Origin: Hahellaceae bacterium
Lineage (GTDB): Bacteria > Pseudomonadota > Gammaproteobacteria > Pseudomonadales > Oleiphilaceae
Assembly: GCA_024234505.1 (NCBI GenBank)
Contig: JACKOD010000005.1
Span: 248,001 to 312,000, forward strand
Direction: 5' to 3'
Length of the DNA: 64,000 nucleotides
Shown here: piece after piece, positions 44,737 through 52,839 of the stretch
Layout: every line of letters starts with the position of its first letter
How positions within the stretch are numbered: the stretch's first letter is position 1
Made by a program: the position numbers and the translations under genes
Notes under the pieces: generated by a model
The model's database searches: none
What the model was told of the DNA's origin: nothing
What the model saw: the letters and a program-made list of their open reading frames with translations, nothing else

Positions 44737-44757
44737 TACTAAATTGGGCGTTATGCC

Positions 44758-45153
44758 TCACCAGATCGTATCGATGAGCTCTGATTGACGTAGGTTCAAG
44801 TCGGCGGTGATTAATTGTGCATTGTGAATAATTGAGGTCGCAGTAATAATTCGATCAGCAGGATCGTTGTTAATTTCAGAGCCAAAGTTAGTTGAGAGCT
44901 CTGCGATTTCTGGAGAAATAGAAATAACAGAAATATTGCGAGACTCAAGAAACAGGTTTATGAAATTTGCTGCGGTTGTTGCAACTTCAACGCGAGAGCG
45001 TTTGATTAGCATTGATATTTCCCATATTGAAATATCAGAGATTATTAAAGCGTTGTGTTCATCCGCTTTTTTAATCGCAGCTTTCGCTTTATCAGTCAAT
45101 TTACCTTGATCAAGGGCGTCCCAAATGATTGCACAAGTGTCGAGTAGAATCAC
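44758..45153 (-). CDS. PIN-domain toxin, VapC-like
   Basis: A 131-residue PIN ribonuclease. ILLDTCAIIWDALDQGKL carries the first catalytic Asp, ISDISIWEISMLIKRSRVEV the central acidic residue, and NNDPADRIITATSIIHNAQL the C-terminal Asp pair. GTG 45153 overlaps the antitoxin stop (GTGA) and begins at the usual position. An ATG at 45168 would add five residues and is an alternative. The pair is transcribed opposite to the neighbouring cassettes. Confidence 0.87.
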   Translation of the reverse strand: MILLDTCAIIWDALDQGKLTDKAKAAIKKADEHNALIISDISIWEISMLIKRSRVEVATTAANFINLFLESRNISVISISPEIAELSTNFGSEINNDPADRIITATSIIHNAQLITADLNLRQSELIDTIW

Positions 45154-45380
45154 AGCATTACATCCCATTGGGTGTCTATCGGGCTGATTACATCATTGAT
45201 TTTGGCTGTAGCAGAGAGCTCACTCAACTTTTTCTTGGCCATTGCTTTCTTGTCTGTCGGCGGAGCTATGGTTGCTAATATCCTGCCGTTAGTAGTAACA
45301 GTAATCTGCTCACCATGGCTGGCTTTTTCTAGATATTTCAGAAGGTTAGCTCTTAAATCGCTAATGTTTACAGTCAACAT
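45150..45380 (-). CDS. Phd/YefM-family antitoxin
   Basis: A 76-residue antitoxin opening MLTVNISDLRANLLKYLEKA and continuing GEQITVTTNGRILATIAPP, the DNA-binding Phd/YefM fold. The C-terminus (NDVISPIDTQWDVML) would wrap the PIN toxin. Its stop overlaps the toxin start. A strong palindromic operator lies just upstream (45399-45419). Confidence 0.87.
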   Translation of the reverse strand: MLTVNISDLRANLLKYLEKASHGEQITVTTNGRILATIAPPTDKKAMAKKKLSELSATAKINDVISPIDTQWDVML

Positions 45381-45398
45381 GACCGATTACCTCACACC

Positions 45399-45419
45399 TT
45401 GTACAATAACATTGTACAA
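45399..45419 (-). promoter_or_regulatory. Palindromic operator of the PIN/Phd pair
   Basis: Two TTGTACAA octamers (45399-45406 and 45412-45419) separated by 5 bp, each self-complementary, 18 bp upstream of the antitoxin start. This is a likely autoregulatory site for the antitoxin-toxin complex, overlapping a TACAAT-type -10. Confidence 0.6.
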
Positions 45420-45433
45420 TCATACGCATGTGA

Positions 45434-45539
45434 GCGTAACAAAGCAATGCAGCAGACCCAGCTATACGCTAAGCTAACTTTTGGCACGCCTCGCTTATTA
45501 TGCCAAAGGTTAACTCCATTTCACTGGGCCGCTGATTGC
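45434..45539 (+). other. attC-like recombination site, split by an IS fragment
   Basis: GCGTAAC (45434-45440) is followed by GCAATGCAGCAGACCCAG (45444-45461). That stretch pairs imperfectly with CTGGGCCGCTGATTGC (45524-45539). An inner stem pairs TAACTTTTGGCA (45475-45486) with TGCCAAAGGTTA (45501-45512). The last bases before a GTT core are missing at 45539, where the IS1182-like fragment begins; the core GTTATGT reappears at 45923 right after the fragment. Confidence 0.6.
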
Positions 45540-45922
45540 CGACTGGATGACACATCGAATCGACAGTGATTATGGGCGATAAATCTACAGCCATCGCCTG
45601 TCGGTGGTGGAATCGGTATTTGTTGACATCAGCAAGAATAAAATACCCAATTACTTCGGTTTAAAGGGCAAAGCCAAGGTGCAGGGCCAAAGTCAACTGC
45701 ACTGTTTGGTGCACAACATTGAGAGGTTGGAGAATTATGGCTAATTAACGACATAGATAACCGGCCTGATTGTTCGCTATTGGTGTTTTTTACGCCAAAA
45801 TTAGTGTACTTGGAATGGCTAAAAATAAAGTTGCGGCAAATTGCAGAAAACGGCACATTAGCTAAAAATATATAAATACACCCGAAGGATGAGCCTTCGT
45901 AAATGGGTTTTTCTACAGGCTC
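45540..45922 (+). mobile_element. IS1182-like right end, copy 3 (degenerate transposase 3' part plus tail)
   Basis: From 45540 the DNA follows copy 1 from about 40618 (GACTGGATGACACATCGAAT versus GATTGGATGAAACACCGAAT). It includes a decayed transposase C-terminus with substitutions and an in-frame stop, and the tail ending TTTTTCTACAGGCTC before GTTATGT. It is the most diverged of the three ends. Confidence 0.72.
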
Positions 45923-45940
45923 GTTATGTGAAAAGAGGGT

Positions 45941-46660
45941 ATGAATTCATTGATGTTTCATGAACAAAGTTATAGTAAAAAAATAACAGAGAAATATCCA
46001 TGGTTTGCAGGAAGATGGCAAAGGCGTAAATACATTCTTGCGCAGTTGTTAATATTGTTACCGGTACCTGTGTTTATTTTTTATGTTACTTCCTCGAATG
46101 AATCGAGTAATTATCGAGAACCAGTAGGTAGTGGTCTAATTTTTGTCTTCGAGATGATTGTTCCAATAATAATATGTTTCCTTTCTTTTATACCAATTAT
46201 GGTTGTTCAATTTTTGGCCACTATTGCGAGGCTAAAAGATATAGATGCTAATCCTATTTATGCCTTCCTTTATTTTGTACCTGTGGTCGCATTTATTCAA
46301 ATGATGTACCTATCGATCAAACCTGGAACAAAAGGTTCTAATCAGTATGGTCCAAATCCGACTGCTGTTTTTGAAGTGCAACCAAAGAAAATTATTGTCG
46401 AGATTCCAGACAGCAATATAAAAAAATTAATTCGGTCTAAAGAGTGGTCTATAGATCTGAAAACAGAGGGTTCCCATAAAGTTCTATTTTCTGTCGGTTA
46501 TGATAAGACCAAATGTAAATATTATTTAAAGATAACATCCACATATCAAATTAACTCGGAGGGTAAAAAGCAGTATTTTGATACATTGTTAGAGTTGCGA
46601 CATGCGATTTCAGCTCAAACAAAATATAAACTGGATGAGTTTTTTAATGAAAATATATAG
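45941..46660 (+). CDS. Membrane protein of cassette D
   Basis: A 239-residue protein with about three membrane helices in the first half (around 29-48, 65-97 and 106-124). A soluble C-terminal half follows (about 140-239; WSIDLKTEGSHKVLFSVGYD, then YYLKITSTYQINSEGKKQYF). The motif AGRWQRRKYILAQLL and the helix layout recall DUF805-type proteins, but weakly. Base composition is AT-rich, unlike the core genes. It lies between the core GTTATGT (45923) and its reverse complement ACATAAC (46678-46684), as a cassette gene should. Function unknown. Confidence 0.7.
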   Translation: MNSLMFHEQSYSKKITEKYPWFAGRWQRRKYILAQLLILLPVPVFIFYVTSSNESSNYREPVGSGLIFVFEMIVPIIICFLSFIPIMVVQFLATIARLKDIDANPIYAFLYFVPVVAFIQMMYLSIKPGTKGSNQYGPNPTAVFEVQPKKIIVEIPDSNIKKLIRSKEWSIDLKTEGSHKVLFSVGYDKTKCKYYLKITSTYQINSEGKKQYFDTLLELRHAISAQTKYKLDEFFNENI

Positions 46661-46677
46661 TGTAACCGGAACTAACC

Positions 46678-46684
46678 ACATAAC
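46678..46684 (+). other. Inverse-core-like heptamer ending cassette D
   Basis: ACATAAC is the exact reverse complement of the GTTATGT that opens this unit at 45923. No clear right half of an attC was found between here and the baeS-like gene, so the array probably ends in this 46661-46847 gap. Confidence 0.4.
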
Positions 46685-46804
46685 CGCGGCCTGTCCAAAA
46701 CACATAAAGGTGGAGCTGACACCTCTGCATTACCTCATCCTTTTGTAATCAGCGCAGGGTCGCGCAGGCGTTCGATCCGCAGAATTTTATTTTCGCGATA
46801 TTTT

Positions 46805-46819
46805 TTGCACATTTCTTGA
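46805..46819 (+). promoter_or_regulatory. Shared upstream motif before the baeS-like gene
   Basis: TTGCACATTTCTTGA lies 29 bp before the baeS-like start. Almost the same sequence (TTGCACATTTGCTTGA) lies at 49061-49076 upstream of the dioxygenase gene. It could be a common regulator site, for example of the adjacent two-component system. Confidence 0.4.
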
Positions 46820-46847
46820 CTACCCTAAACTAAAGCAACAAGTTTGG

Positions 46848-48314
46848 GTGTTGGGATTGAAACTACGTAATCAGATTTTTACCCTCACGTTAGCCGTCTG
46901 TGGCGGGCTCGCGATACTGTTGTTTGTTGTGTTTCGCAGTAGTGTTGAAATCGGGTTCTGGTCTTATTTACAGAAAAAAGAGCAACAACATATTGAGCCT
47001 TTGGCCAAGGCGTTGGAGCAACATTATCTTGAACGTGAAAGTTGGGATGATTTTCGCGACCCGTTTCAATGGAAGGTTTGGGTAAAGCGCTTTTCCGTGT
47101 CAGCACCACGAGACAATGGGCCTGTAAACCCTGAACCTTTTATGCAGCGACCTCCGCCCGAAGGTTTTGGCTCGCCGCCGCCGGATTCACCTCGGTTACC
47201 TAATCAGTTTGAACATATGGACGGCGGCCCCCCCCTCCTTCCGCTATTCCTGCTGGATGCGGACAAACAGTCGGTGGCCGGGCAACATGATGTCGAGCCC
47301 GAATCAGCGTTGCGCCCGTTGGTGGTAAATGGCAAAACGGTAGGTTTTCTGGGGTTGCCGCCTCGTCCAGAGCAGCGCGATTTTTATGCTCATCGCTTTA
47401 CTCAGGATCTGGCGAACAACCTGTTGTCGCTGATATTGATTTCGTTGCTACTGGCCGCAGTGTTGGCTTTCCCTTTGTCACATTGGCTGGTGCGTCGTAT
47501 TCGGGCTTTGCTGAATCTGGTGCGGCAGTTCAGCATGGGAAAATACGAGCAACGACTGCGCCCGGATGGTCGGGATGAATTGGCCGTGCTGGCTACGCAT
47601 TTGAATAATCTGGGTGAGAGTCTGTCTGCAGCCGAAAATCATCGTAAACATTGGGTGGCCGATATCTCTCACGAGCTGCTGACGCCAGTGGCGGTGCTGC
47701 AGGCAGATCTTGAGGCACTTGAAGATGGTGTGCGCGAGTTTGATCAGAAGGCGTTGTCGCGTCTGCAAAATCACGTGGCACGTTTGCAGCATCTGATTGG
47801 CGATCTCTACGACCTGTCGATGTCAGATATCGGTGCGTTGACTTATCGTAAGGAGCGCTGTGATCTTGCCGAAGTCGTTGCGGAGGCGGCCGCGATCATG
47901 CAACCGTCCTGGATCGCACAGGGTCTTTCGTTTCATTTCCGGTCTTCGGCCCGCCCATTGATTATTCTTGGTGATACTCAACGCCTAACGCAACTGATGA
48001 TGAATTTGTTCAAAAACAGCCTTAAATATACGCAATCGCCGGGAGAGGTAAAGCTTTGTGTGACTCAGCATGGCAATGATGCACAAATCCAGCTTGATGA
48101 CAGTGCGCCCGGCGTGGATGTTGAGCTACACGACCGGCTGTTTGATCGCTTGTATCGTGCCGAATCGTCACGCAGTCGTGAGACCGGTGGAGCAGGTTTA
48201 GGGTTGAGCTTGTGTCGCAATATTGTGCTTGCCCACCATGGTGAAATCAGCTTGGCGAACAGCGCGCTTGGGGGCTTACAGGTCACCATCAGGTTACCAT
48301 TGAGTCGCCTATAA
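46848..48314 (+). CDS. baeS: Sensor histidine kinase, BaeS-like
   Basis: A 488-residue kinase. TM1 lies at about 13-30; the periplasmic domain contains a Pro-rich insert (about 95-130); TM2 lies at about 190-212. HAMP follows (SMGKYEQRLRPDGRDELAVL), then HisKA (VADISHELLTPVAVLQADLE with the phospho-His) and HATPase_c (MMNLFKNSLKYTQ, DDSAPGVDVEL, GGAGLGLSLCRNIVLAHHG). The SAPGV and RNIV blocks match E. coli BaeS as I recall it. The kinase frame is intact, whereas the partner regulator is interrupted. The start is GTG 46848 with a weak ribosome site. Confidence 0.88.
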   Translation: MLGLKLRNQIFTLTLAVCGGLAILLFVVFRSSVEIGFWSYLQKKEQQHIEPLAKALEQHYLERESWDDFRDPFQWKVWVKRFSVSAPRDNGPVNPEPFMQRPPPEGFGSPPPDSPRLPNQFEHMDGGPPLLPLFLLDADKQSVAGQHDVEPESALRPLVVNGKTVGFLGLPPRPEQRDFYAHRFTQDLANNLLSLILISLLLAAVLAFPLSHWLVRRIRALLNLVRQFSMGKYEQRLRPDGRDELAVLATHLNNLGESLSAAENHRKHWVADISHELLTPVAVLQADLEALEDGVREFDQKALSRLQNHVARLQHLIGDLYDLSMSDIGALTYRKERCDLAEVVAEAAAIMQPSWIAQGLSFHFRSSARPLIILGDTQRLTQLMMNLFKNSLKYTQSPGEVKLCVTQHGNDAQIQLDDSAPGVDVELHDRLFDRLYRAESSRSRETGGAGLGLSLCRNIVLAHHGEISLANSALGGLQVTIRLPLSRL

Positions 48315-48343
48315 GTTGAACCCGCGGCCATTCGGAGGCGTGT

Positions 48344-49012
48344 GTGAATATACTGATTATTGATGATGAAGAGGAATTGGCGACGATACTGAGTGAGTAT
48401 CTACGCCAGCAAGGATTTAACGTGGTTGTGCGGCATGACGGGGCCAATGCCGTTGAGATGATTTTAGGCCAGACCTGGGCTCTGGTGTTACTAGATCTGA
48501 TGTTGCCGGGAAAAGACTGACTCAGTATTTGTCGGGAGGTTCGTCAACAATCATCCGTTCCGATCATTATGGTAACCGCCAGGGTGACGGAAGTGGACCG
48601 GTTGGTTGGTTTGGAGCTAGGTGCGGATGATTACATCTGTAAGCCCTATAGTCCACGTGAAGTCGTTGCCCGGGTCAAAGCGGTATTGCGCCGGACAGCG
48701 CTCCTGGAGGTGAGTGAGTCGATTCGAATGGAGAGAGAAACGTTGAGTGTGCATTACCGAAACCGGTCACTTGAGTTGACGCTGGTCGAATGGCGATTAC
48801 TTGACACCTTGGTTAGGGGTAAGCAACGAATATTTTCGCGTGAGCAGTTAATGGATCGTGTGTACGCTGACCAGCGAGTGGTGAATGACCGAACGATTGA
48901 TTCGCACATCAACAAACTTCGCAAAAAATTACACCCCATATTTGAAGGCGATACGATTCGTTCTGTTTATGGGGCGGGTTATAAATTCGAGCTACCCGAC
49001 GCGAACGATTGA
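48344..49012 (+). pseudogene. baeR: BaeR-like response regulator with an in-frame TGA at codon 59
   Basis: The frame starts at GTG 48344 with GGAGG five bases upstream. It reads MNILIIDDEEELATILSEYL onward through LVLLDLMLPGKD, hits TGA at 48518-48520 and continues in the same frame: ICREVRQQSSVPIIMVTA, then LGADDYICKPYSPREVVARV and a full winged-helix domain. BaeR has Gly at the stop position (PGTDGL), so a single G-to-T change would explain TGA from GGA. The downstream piece has an internal ATG (48569) and might be made as a receiver-less regulator. It is a recent nonsense mutation, a sequencing error, or readthrough. Confidence 0.85.
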
Positions 49013-49060
49013 ACCGGGCAGTTTGTGGGTTGCGTCACGCCTTGCGTATCTGCACATTAT

Positions 49061-49076
49061 TTGCACATTTGCTTGA
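49061..49076 (+). promoter_or_regulatory. Shared upstream motif before the dioxygenase gene
   Basis: TTGCACATTTGCTTGA, with a second TGCACATT at 49051-49058, lies about 85-100 bp before the dioxygenase start. It matches the motif at 46805-46819 except for one inserted base. Confidence 0.4.
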
Positions 49077-49160
49077 AATTTCTTGTGCAATTCCTCCCTA
49101 GGCTAGTCGTCGAGGTCACTTCAATGAGGTGAGTTACGCGATAATCCGGGAGAACAAGAC

Positions 49161-49937
49161 ATGAGCGATACTTTTCCAAACCCGCTAACTATGAACCGCC
49201 GTCGGGCGCTCGGTGTGATGAGTGCCTTTAGTGTGTTAGGGGCTTCATTGCTGACAGGCTGCGATGATAGCCAGACTGCAGAGAGCCTGACCAATAGTGT
49301 TTCCGACAGTGAAACCGTATCGGCCACTACCACCACAACCAGTGGCAGTTGCGTATTGATTCCTCAGGAAACCGAAGGTCCTTATCCCTTGACGGCGGTA
49401 TTGAGCAACTCGGCGATGGTCAGGAAGGATATCACTGAAGGTAAAGGCGGAGTGCCGCTGACGCTTAAAATCAAATTGGTGGATGTGAACAATGCTTGCC
49501 AGCCCGTCACCCAAGCGAGCATCTATGTCTGGCACTGCGACAAAGATGGTGTGTATTCAGGCTATGCCCAGCCGGGAACCAATACGGTGGGGCAGACTTT
49601 TTGTCGCGGTATTCAGGATGTGGATGAAAATGGCGAAGTCACCTTTACGACTATTTATCCGGGGTGGTATTCAGGGCGGATTACACACATCCATTTTCAG
49701 GTGTTTTTGTTTAGTGGCAGTGTCGCTACTGCCACCTCGCAAATTGCCTTTCCGCAAGAGGTTACGCAGGCGGTCTACAACTCGCTGCTGTATGTGGCCA
49801 AAGGGCAAAATACGTCTGTGACCAGTTTTGCTCGTGACAATGTCTTCAGCGATGGCACCACCTATCAGATGGCCACTTTGACAGGGTCCACGAGCGAGGG
49901 CTATCTGGCAACACTCGACGTGGGCATCGCGGTTTAA
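49161..49937 (+). CDS. Exported intradiol ring-cleavage dioxygenase-like lipoprotein
   Basis: A 258-residue protein. The N-terminus NRRRALGVMSAFSVLGASLL followed by TGC combines a twin-arginine-like motif with a lipobox Cys (about residue 33), then a Ser/Thr-rich linker. The core resembles protocatechuate/catechol dioxygenase beta folds: IPQETEGPYPL, IYVWHCDKDGVYSGY, and TTIYPGWYSGRITHIHFQVF with the Tyr and two His iron ligands. Extracytoplasmic intradiol-like proteins are known but their substrates are mostly unclear. It shares an upstream motif with the baeS-like gene and ends convergently, overlapping the next gene by 4 bp. Confidence 0.85.
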   Translation: MSDTFPNPLTMNRRRALGVMSAFSVLGASLLTGCDDSQTAESLTNSVSDSETVSATTTTTSGSCVLIPQETEGPYPLTAVLSNSAMVRKDITEGKGGVPLTLKIKLVDVNNACQPVTQASIYVWHCDKDGVYSGYAQPGTNTVGQTFCRGIQDVDENGEVTFTTIYPGWYSGRITHIHFQVFLFSGSVATATSQIAFPQEVTQAVYNSLLYVAKGQNTSVTSFARDNVFSDGTTYQMATLTGSTSEGYLATLDVGIAV

Positions 49938-50605
49938 CGCAACGCTTTCTGCAGCCACACCGAGATAGCCTGTATCTGTTCCAGACAGAGCTGATGCTGC
50001 ATGGGGTAGGTGTGGTAGGTCGCGTGGTATCCCCGGGCGGTTAAGGTGGTATAGGCTCTTGTGCCTAACGCTTCGGGGACAACGTCATCGTAGGTACCAT
50101 GCTGAATATTGACCGGAATCGCCTTGTTACTTTCGTGTGGAACGATGCTGTTTGCAGTGGCGAAGTAAGTTGAAAGCGCCAGTAAGCCAGCCAATGGCTG
50201 CGGATATGTCAGTGCGGTCTGATAAGCGACTGCGCCTCCCTGTGAAAAGCCCGCCAGCACAATACGCCGACTGGGAATACCTCGTTCAATTTCCCGATCA
50301 ATCAGGCGGGCGATGGCTTGCGCTGATTCAAGCAAATGGGTCTCATCAATTTTCCGGTCGATATCCATTTCCAGAATATCGTACCAGGCAGGCATCACGT
50401 ATCCCCCATTGATGGTGACCGGAATTGCCGGAGCATGGGGGAAAATAAAGCGTACGCCCATGTCTTTGGGTAATCGGAGTTCCGGAACAACCGACTCAAA
50501 ATCATGGCCATCCGCTCCCAGACCATGCAACCAGATGACCGAAGCCGTAATGGGGGTGGCAGTTTCAATCTCCAGCGCGGGGAGGATATCTGGCATAAAT
50601 GGCAT
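49934..50605 (-). CDS. Carboxylesterase/phospholipase-like alpha/beta hydrolase
   Basis: A 223-residue cytoplasmic hydrolase. The oxyanion region is VIWLHGLGADGHDFESVVPE, the nucleophile elbow is VLAGFSQGGAVAYQ, the acid lies in HGTYDDVVP and the His in YPMQHQLCLEQI. This is the family of bacterial carboxylesterases related to acyl-protein thioesterases. ATG 50605 has AGGA upstream; the longer in-frame extension to 50698 is not family-like. The stop overlaps the convergent dioxygenase stop. Confidence 0.9.
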   Translation of the reverse strand: MPFMPDILPALEIETATPITASVIWLHGLGADGHDFESVVPELRLPKDMGVRFIFPHAPAIPVTINGGYVMPAWYDILEMDIDRKIDETHLLESAQAIARLIDREIERGIPSRRIVLAGFSQGGAVAYQTALTYPQPLAGLLALSTYFATANSIVPHESNKAIPVNIQHGTYDDVVPEALGTRAYTTLTARGYHATYHTYPMQHQLCLEQIQAISVWLQKALR

Positions 50606-50911
50606 AAGTGAATTCCTGGTTTCAGTGATCTGGCAGTCGCGTATTAAGTCACAAAGTATATGTGTTTGTCGCGTGGCTGACACAACTTCAGATAACAAAT
50701 TACCCTTTACCGTTGGTAGCCTGCTCAGGCTTAACTACACTTTGATATCAACCAGAAGGCGGTTAATGCGTTCTCTGCGCCTGTTGATTTGTCGCTTGTT
50801 CAGTCGCGACCGCAAGCGAGTGCGTAAGCTTCGCTTTTGAAACAAGGCTCAGAACAGCGCAGCTTTGAAGTAGCTTTTCTTAATGTTAAACGGCAAGCCA
50901 GGAGGCTAATC

Positions 50912-52699
50912 ATGGGTCAGGCAGAATACAACCACGGCGGCGATCTTGTGGCGGGGGTGCTACGCAACGCCGGCGTTTCGACCATTTTCACCCTGTGCGG
51001 CGGGCATATTTCACCTATCCTCGCGGGATGCAAGCATCAGGGAATTGAGGTGGTCGATGCTCGCCACGAAGCGAGCGCCGTATTTGCAGCCGATGCCATG
51101 GCTCGTATGACAGGAATCCCCGGCGTTGCTGCGGTGACTGCCGGCCCCGGCGTAACCAATGCCATCACCGCCTTAAAAAATGCGCAAATGGCGCAGTCTC
51201 CCTTGATTCTGTTAGGCGGTGCCAGTGCAACGGTACTGCGGGGACGCGGCTCGTTACAGGATATCGACCAGTTATCCATTGTACGGTCGTGTGTAAAGTG
51301 GGCCGTTTCGGTCGACAAAGTCCACGATATTGAATCGGTGATGGATCAGGCTCTCAGTGTGGCGAAAAGTGGTGTACCCGGGCCGGTGTTTGTTGAACTG
51401 CCTATTGATCTGTTGTACCCGGAAAAGTTTGTCCGGGAATGGTATGGCCTGAAAGGGGGAGATCAAGGCAAAGGCATTACTAAAAAGGCGATTGGCTGGT
51501 ATCTCAACCGGCATCTGACGCATTTGTTCGAATCGGCCGGCGATGGGTTAAAGCGACAGGTGGAGCAAACCCGACAGTACTTTTTTCAGGCCAGCCGGGA
51601 ACAGTGGCAGCAAGAAATAGCCAAACCCCTTCTGTCGATGGCGGTCAAACAGTTTAATCGTGCACGAAAACCGGTGATGGTGGTGGGCAGTCAGGCCGTG
51701 TGTGAGCCAGCGCAAGTACCGGTATTGGTTCATGCATTAAATAAACTGGGTGTGCCGGTCTATCTCTCGGGAATGGCGCGCGGGGTGTTGGGCGAGGAGC
51801 ATCCGTTGCAAATGCGTCATCAACGCAAAATGGCATTAAAAGATGCAGATTTGGTAATTCTGGCGGGTGTTCCCTGCGATTTTCGTCTCGATTACGGAAG
51901 CCACATCAGCCGCAAGGCGGCGCTGATCAGTGTGAATCGGCACGCAGGTGATCTATTACGCAATCGTATCCCGACCGTACCGGTACACGGCGACCCGGCC
52001 GGCTTTTTGAACGCATTAGCCCTTTGCCCAAAATCGACCTCGCCAGACAGTGGCTGGTTAGCGAGTTTGCGTGAGCGGGACACCGCCCGTAACCAGGAAA
52101 TTCTGGAGCAATCGCAGCGTGCTGCGGCGGAAGGGGGGGTGAACCCGTTGGCGTTGTTTCTTGCGTTGGATGAACTTCTGCCCGCAAACAGTGTATTAGT
52201 GGCAGACGGGGGGGATTTTGTCGCTACGGCTGCCTATACCTTGCGACCCAAACGACAGCTGTCCTGGCTTGATCCCGGCGTGTACGGCACGTTGGGTGTG
52301 GGTGGCGGTTTTGCATTGGGGGCTCGCTATTCCCGTCCGGATGCTGAAGTGTGGGTGATCTGGGGGGATGGATCATCAGCATATTCCCTGTCCGAAATAG
52401 ATACTTTTGTTCGTCACGGAAAGGGCATGGTGGCGCTTATAGGAAATGATGCGAAATGGAATCAAATCGCGCGTGATCAGGTTGAATTGCTGGGCGATGA
52501 TGTCGGGGTGATGCTACGCCAGAGCGATTACCACAAAGTGGCTCAAGGTTATGGTGGAGAGGGCTTGCTGCTGGCAAAGCAGGAGGACATTGTACCGGTT
52601 TTGGAAAAAGCCCAGCGTCTTGCCCGTAAAGGCAAAGCGGTGGTTGTCAATGTTCTGCTGGCGGCCTCTGATTTTCGCAAAGGGTCTATTTCGGTGTAA
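50912..52699 (+). CDS. Thiamine diphosphate-dependent enzyme, acetolactate synthase-like
   Basis: A 595-residue ThDP enzyme. The catalytic Glu lies in VVDARHEASAVFAADAMARM, followed by GVAAVTAGPGVTNAITAL and the substrate-loop region (GSLQDIDQLSIVRSCVKW). The ThDP/Mg site starts with WGDGSSAYSL and continues to NDAKWNQI. The lack of an FAD-type small-subunit partner and the overall pattern resemble the ILVBL/2-hydroxyacyl-CoA lyase branch rather than IlvB, so the substrate is left open. The start at 50912 has AGGAGG upstream; an in-frame ATG-less extension to 50837 is discarded. Confidence 0.87.
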   Translation: MGQAEYNHGGDLVAGVLRNAGVSTIFTLCGGHISPILAGCKHQGIEVVDARHEASAVFAADAMARMTGIPGVAAVTAGPGVTNAITALKNAQMAQSPLILLGGASATVLRGRGSLQDIDQLSIVRSCVKWAVSVDKVHDIESVMDQALSVAKSGVPGPVFVELPIDLLYPEKFVREWYGLKGGDQGKGITKKAIGWYLNRHLTHLFESAGDGLKRQVEQTRQYFFQASREQWQQEIAKPLLSMAVKQFNRARKPVMVVGSQAVCEPAQVPVLVHALNKLGVPVYLSGMARGVLGEEHPLQMRHQRKMALKDADLVILAGVPCDFRLDYGSHISRKAALISVNRHAGDLLRNRIPTVPVHGDPAGFLNALALCPKSTSPDSGWLASLRERDTARNQEILEQSQRAAAEGGVNPLALFLALDELLPANSVLVADGGDFVATAAYTLRPKRQLSWLDPGVYGTLGVGGGFALGARYSRPDAEVWVIWGDGSSAYSLSEIDTFVRHGKGMVALIGNDAKWNQIARDQVELLGDDVGVMLRQSDYHKVAQGYGGEGLLLAKQEDIVPVLEKAQRLARKGKAVVVNVLLAASDFRKGSISV

Positions 52700-52839
52700 T
52701 CGCTTCGTTTTAAAGCGCGTTTGAAGGCCGTTCGAAGGCGGTTTGAACCTGTAAAAATGTCTGACGGTTGTCGAGATGGCGTTGAGCGATGTGAGCGCAT
52801 AGAAGGCTGCAGCTAAGGTCAGCCCAACGCCGGGACATA

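Larger units (their letters stand above)
43576..44750 (+). other. Integron-like cassette B (brnT-brnA)
   Basis: The unit starts at the core GTTAGCT (43575-43581); its exact reverse complement AGCTAAC lies at 44137-44143 just behind brnA. This is the relation expected for a cassette and its own attC inverse core. The body of the site is then replaced by the second 543-bp repeat and a 55-bp IS remnant. The unit ends AAATTGGGC before GTTATGC (44750). Confidence 0.6.
44751..45923 (+). other. Integron-like cassette C (reverse-oriented toxin-antitoxin pair)
   Basis: It starts at GTTATGC (44750-44756) and has GCGTAAC (45434-45440, one mismatch from the reverse complement) followed by an attC-like hairpin. 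Both genes run against the array direction and have their own promoter region. The site is split by the third IS1182-like fragment before GTTATGT (45923). Confidence 0.55.

Noticed and set aside
48518..48520. TGA in the BaeR-like gene as a selenocysteine codon
   Set aside because: The family has Gly there, no Cys/Sec role is known in receivers, and no SECIS-type context was seen. A nonsense mutation or sequencing error is simpler.
50766..50840. 24-codon basic peptide (MRSLRLLICRLFSRDRKRVR...) upstream of the ThDP enzyme
   Set aside because: Too short, no clear ribosome site and no recognisable conservation pattern; it may be a leader but I cannot support it.
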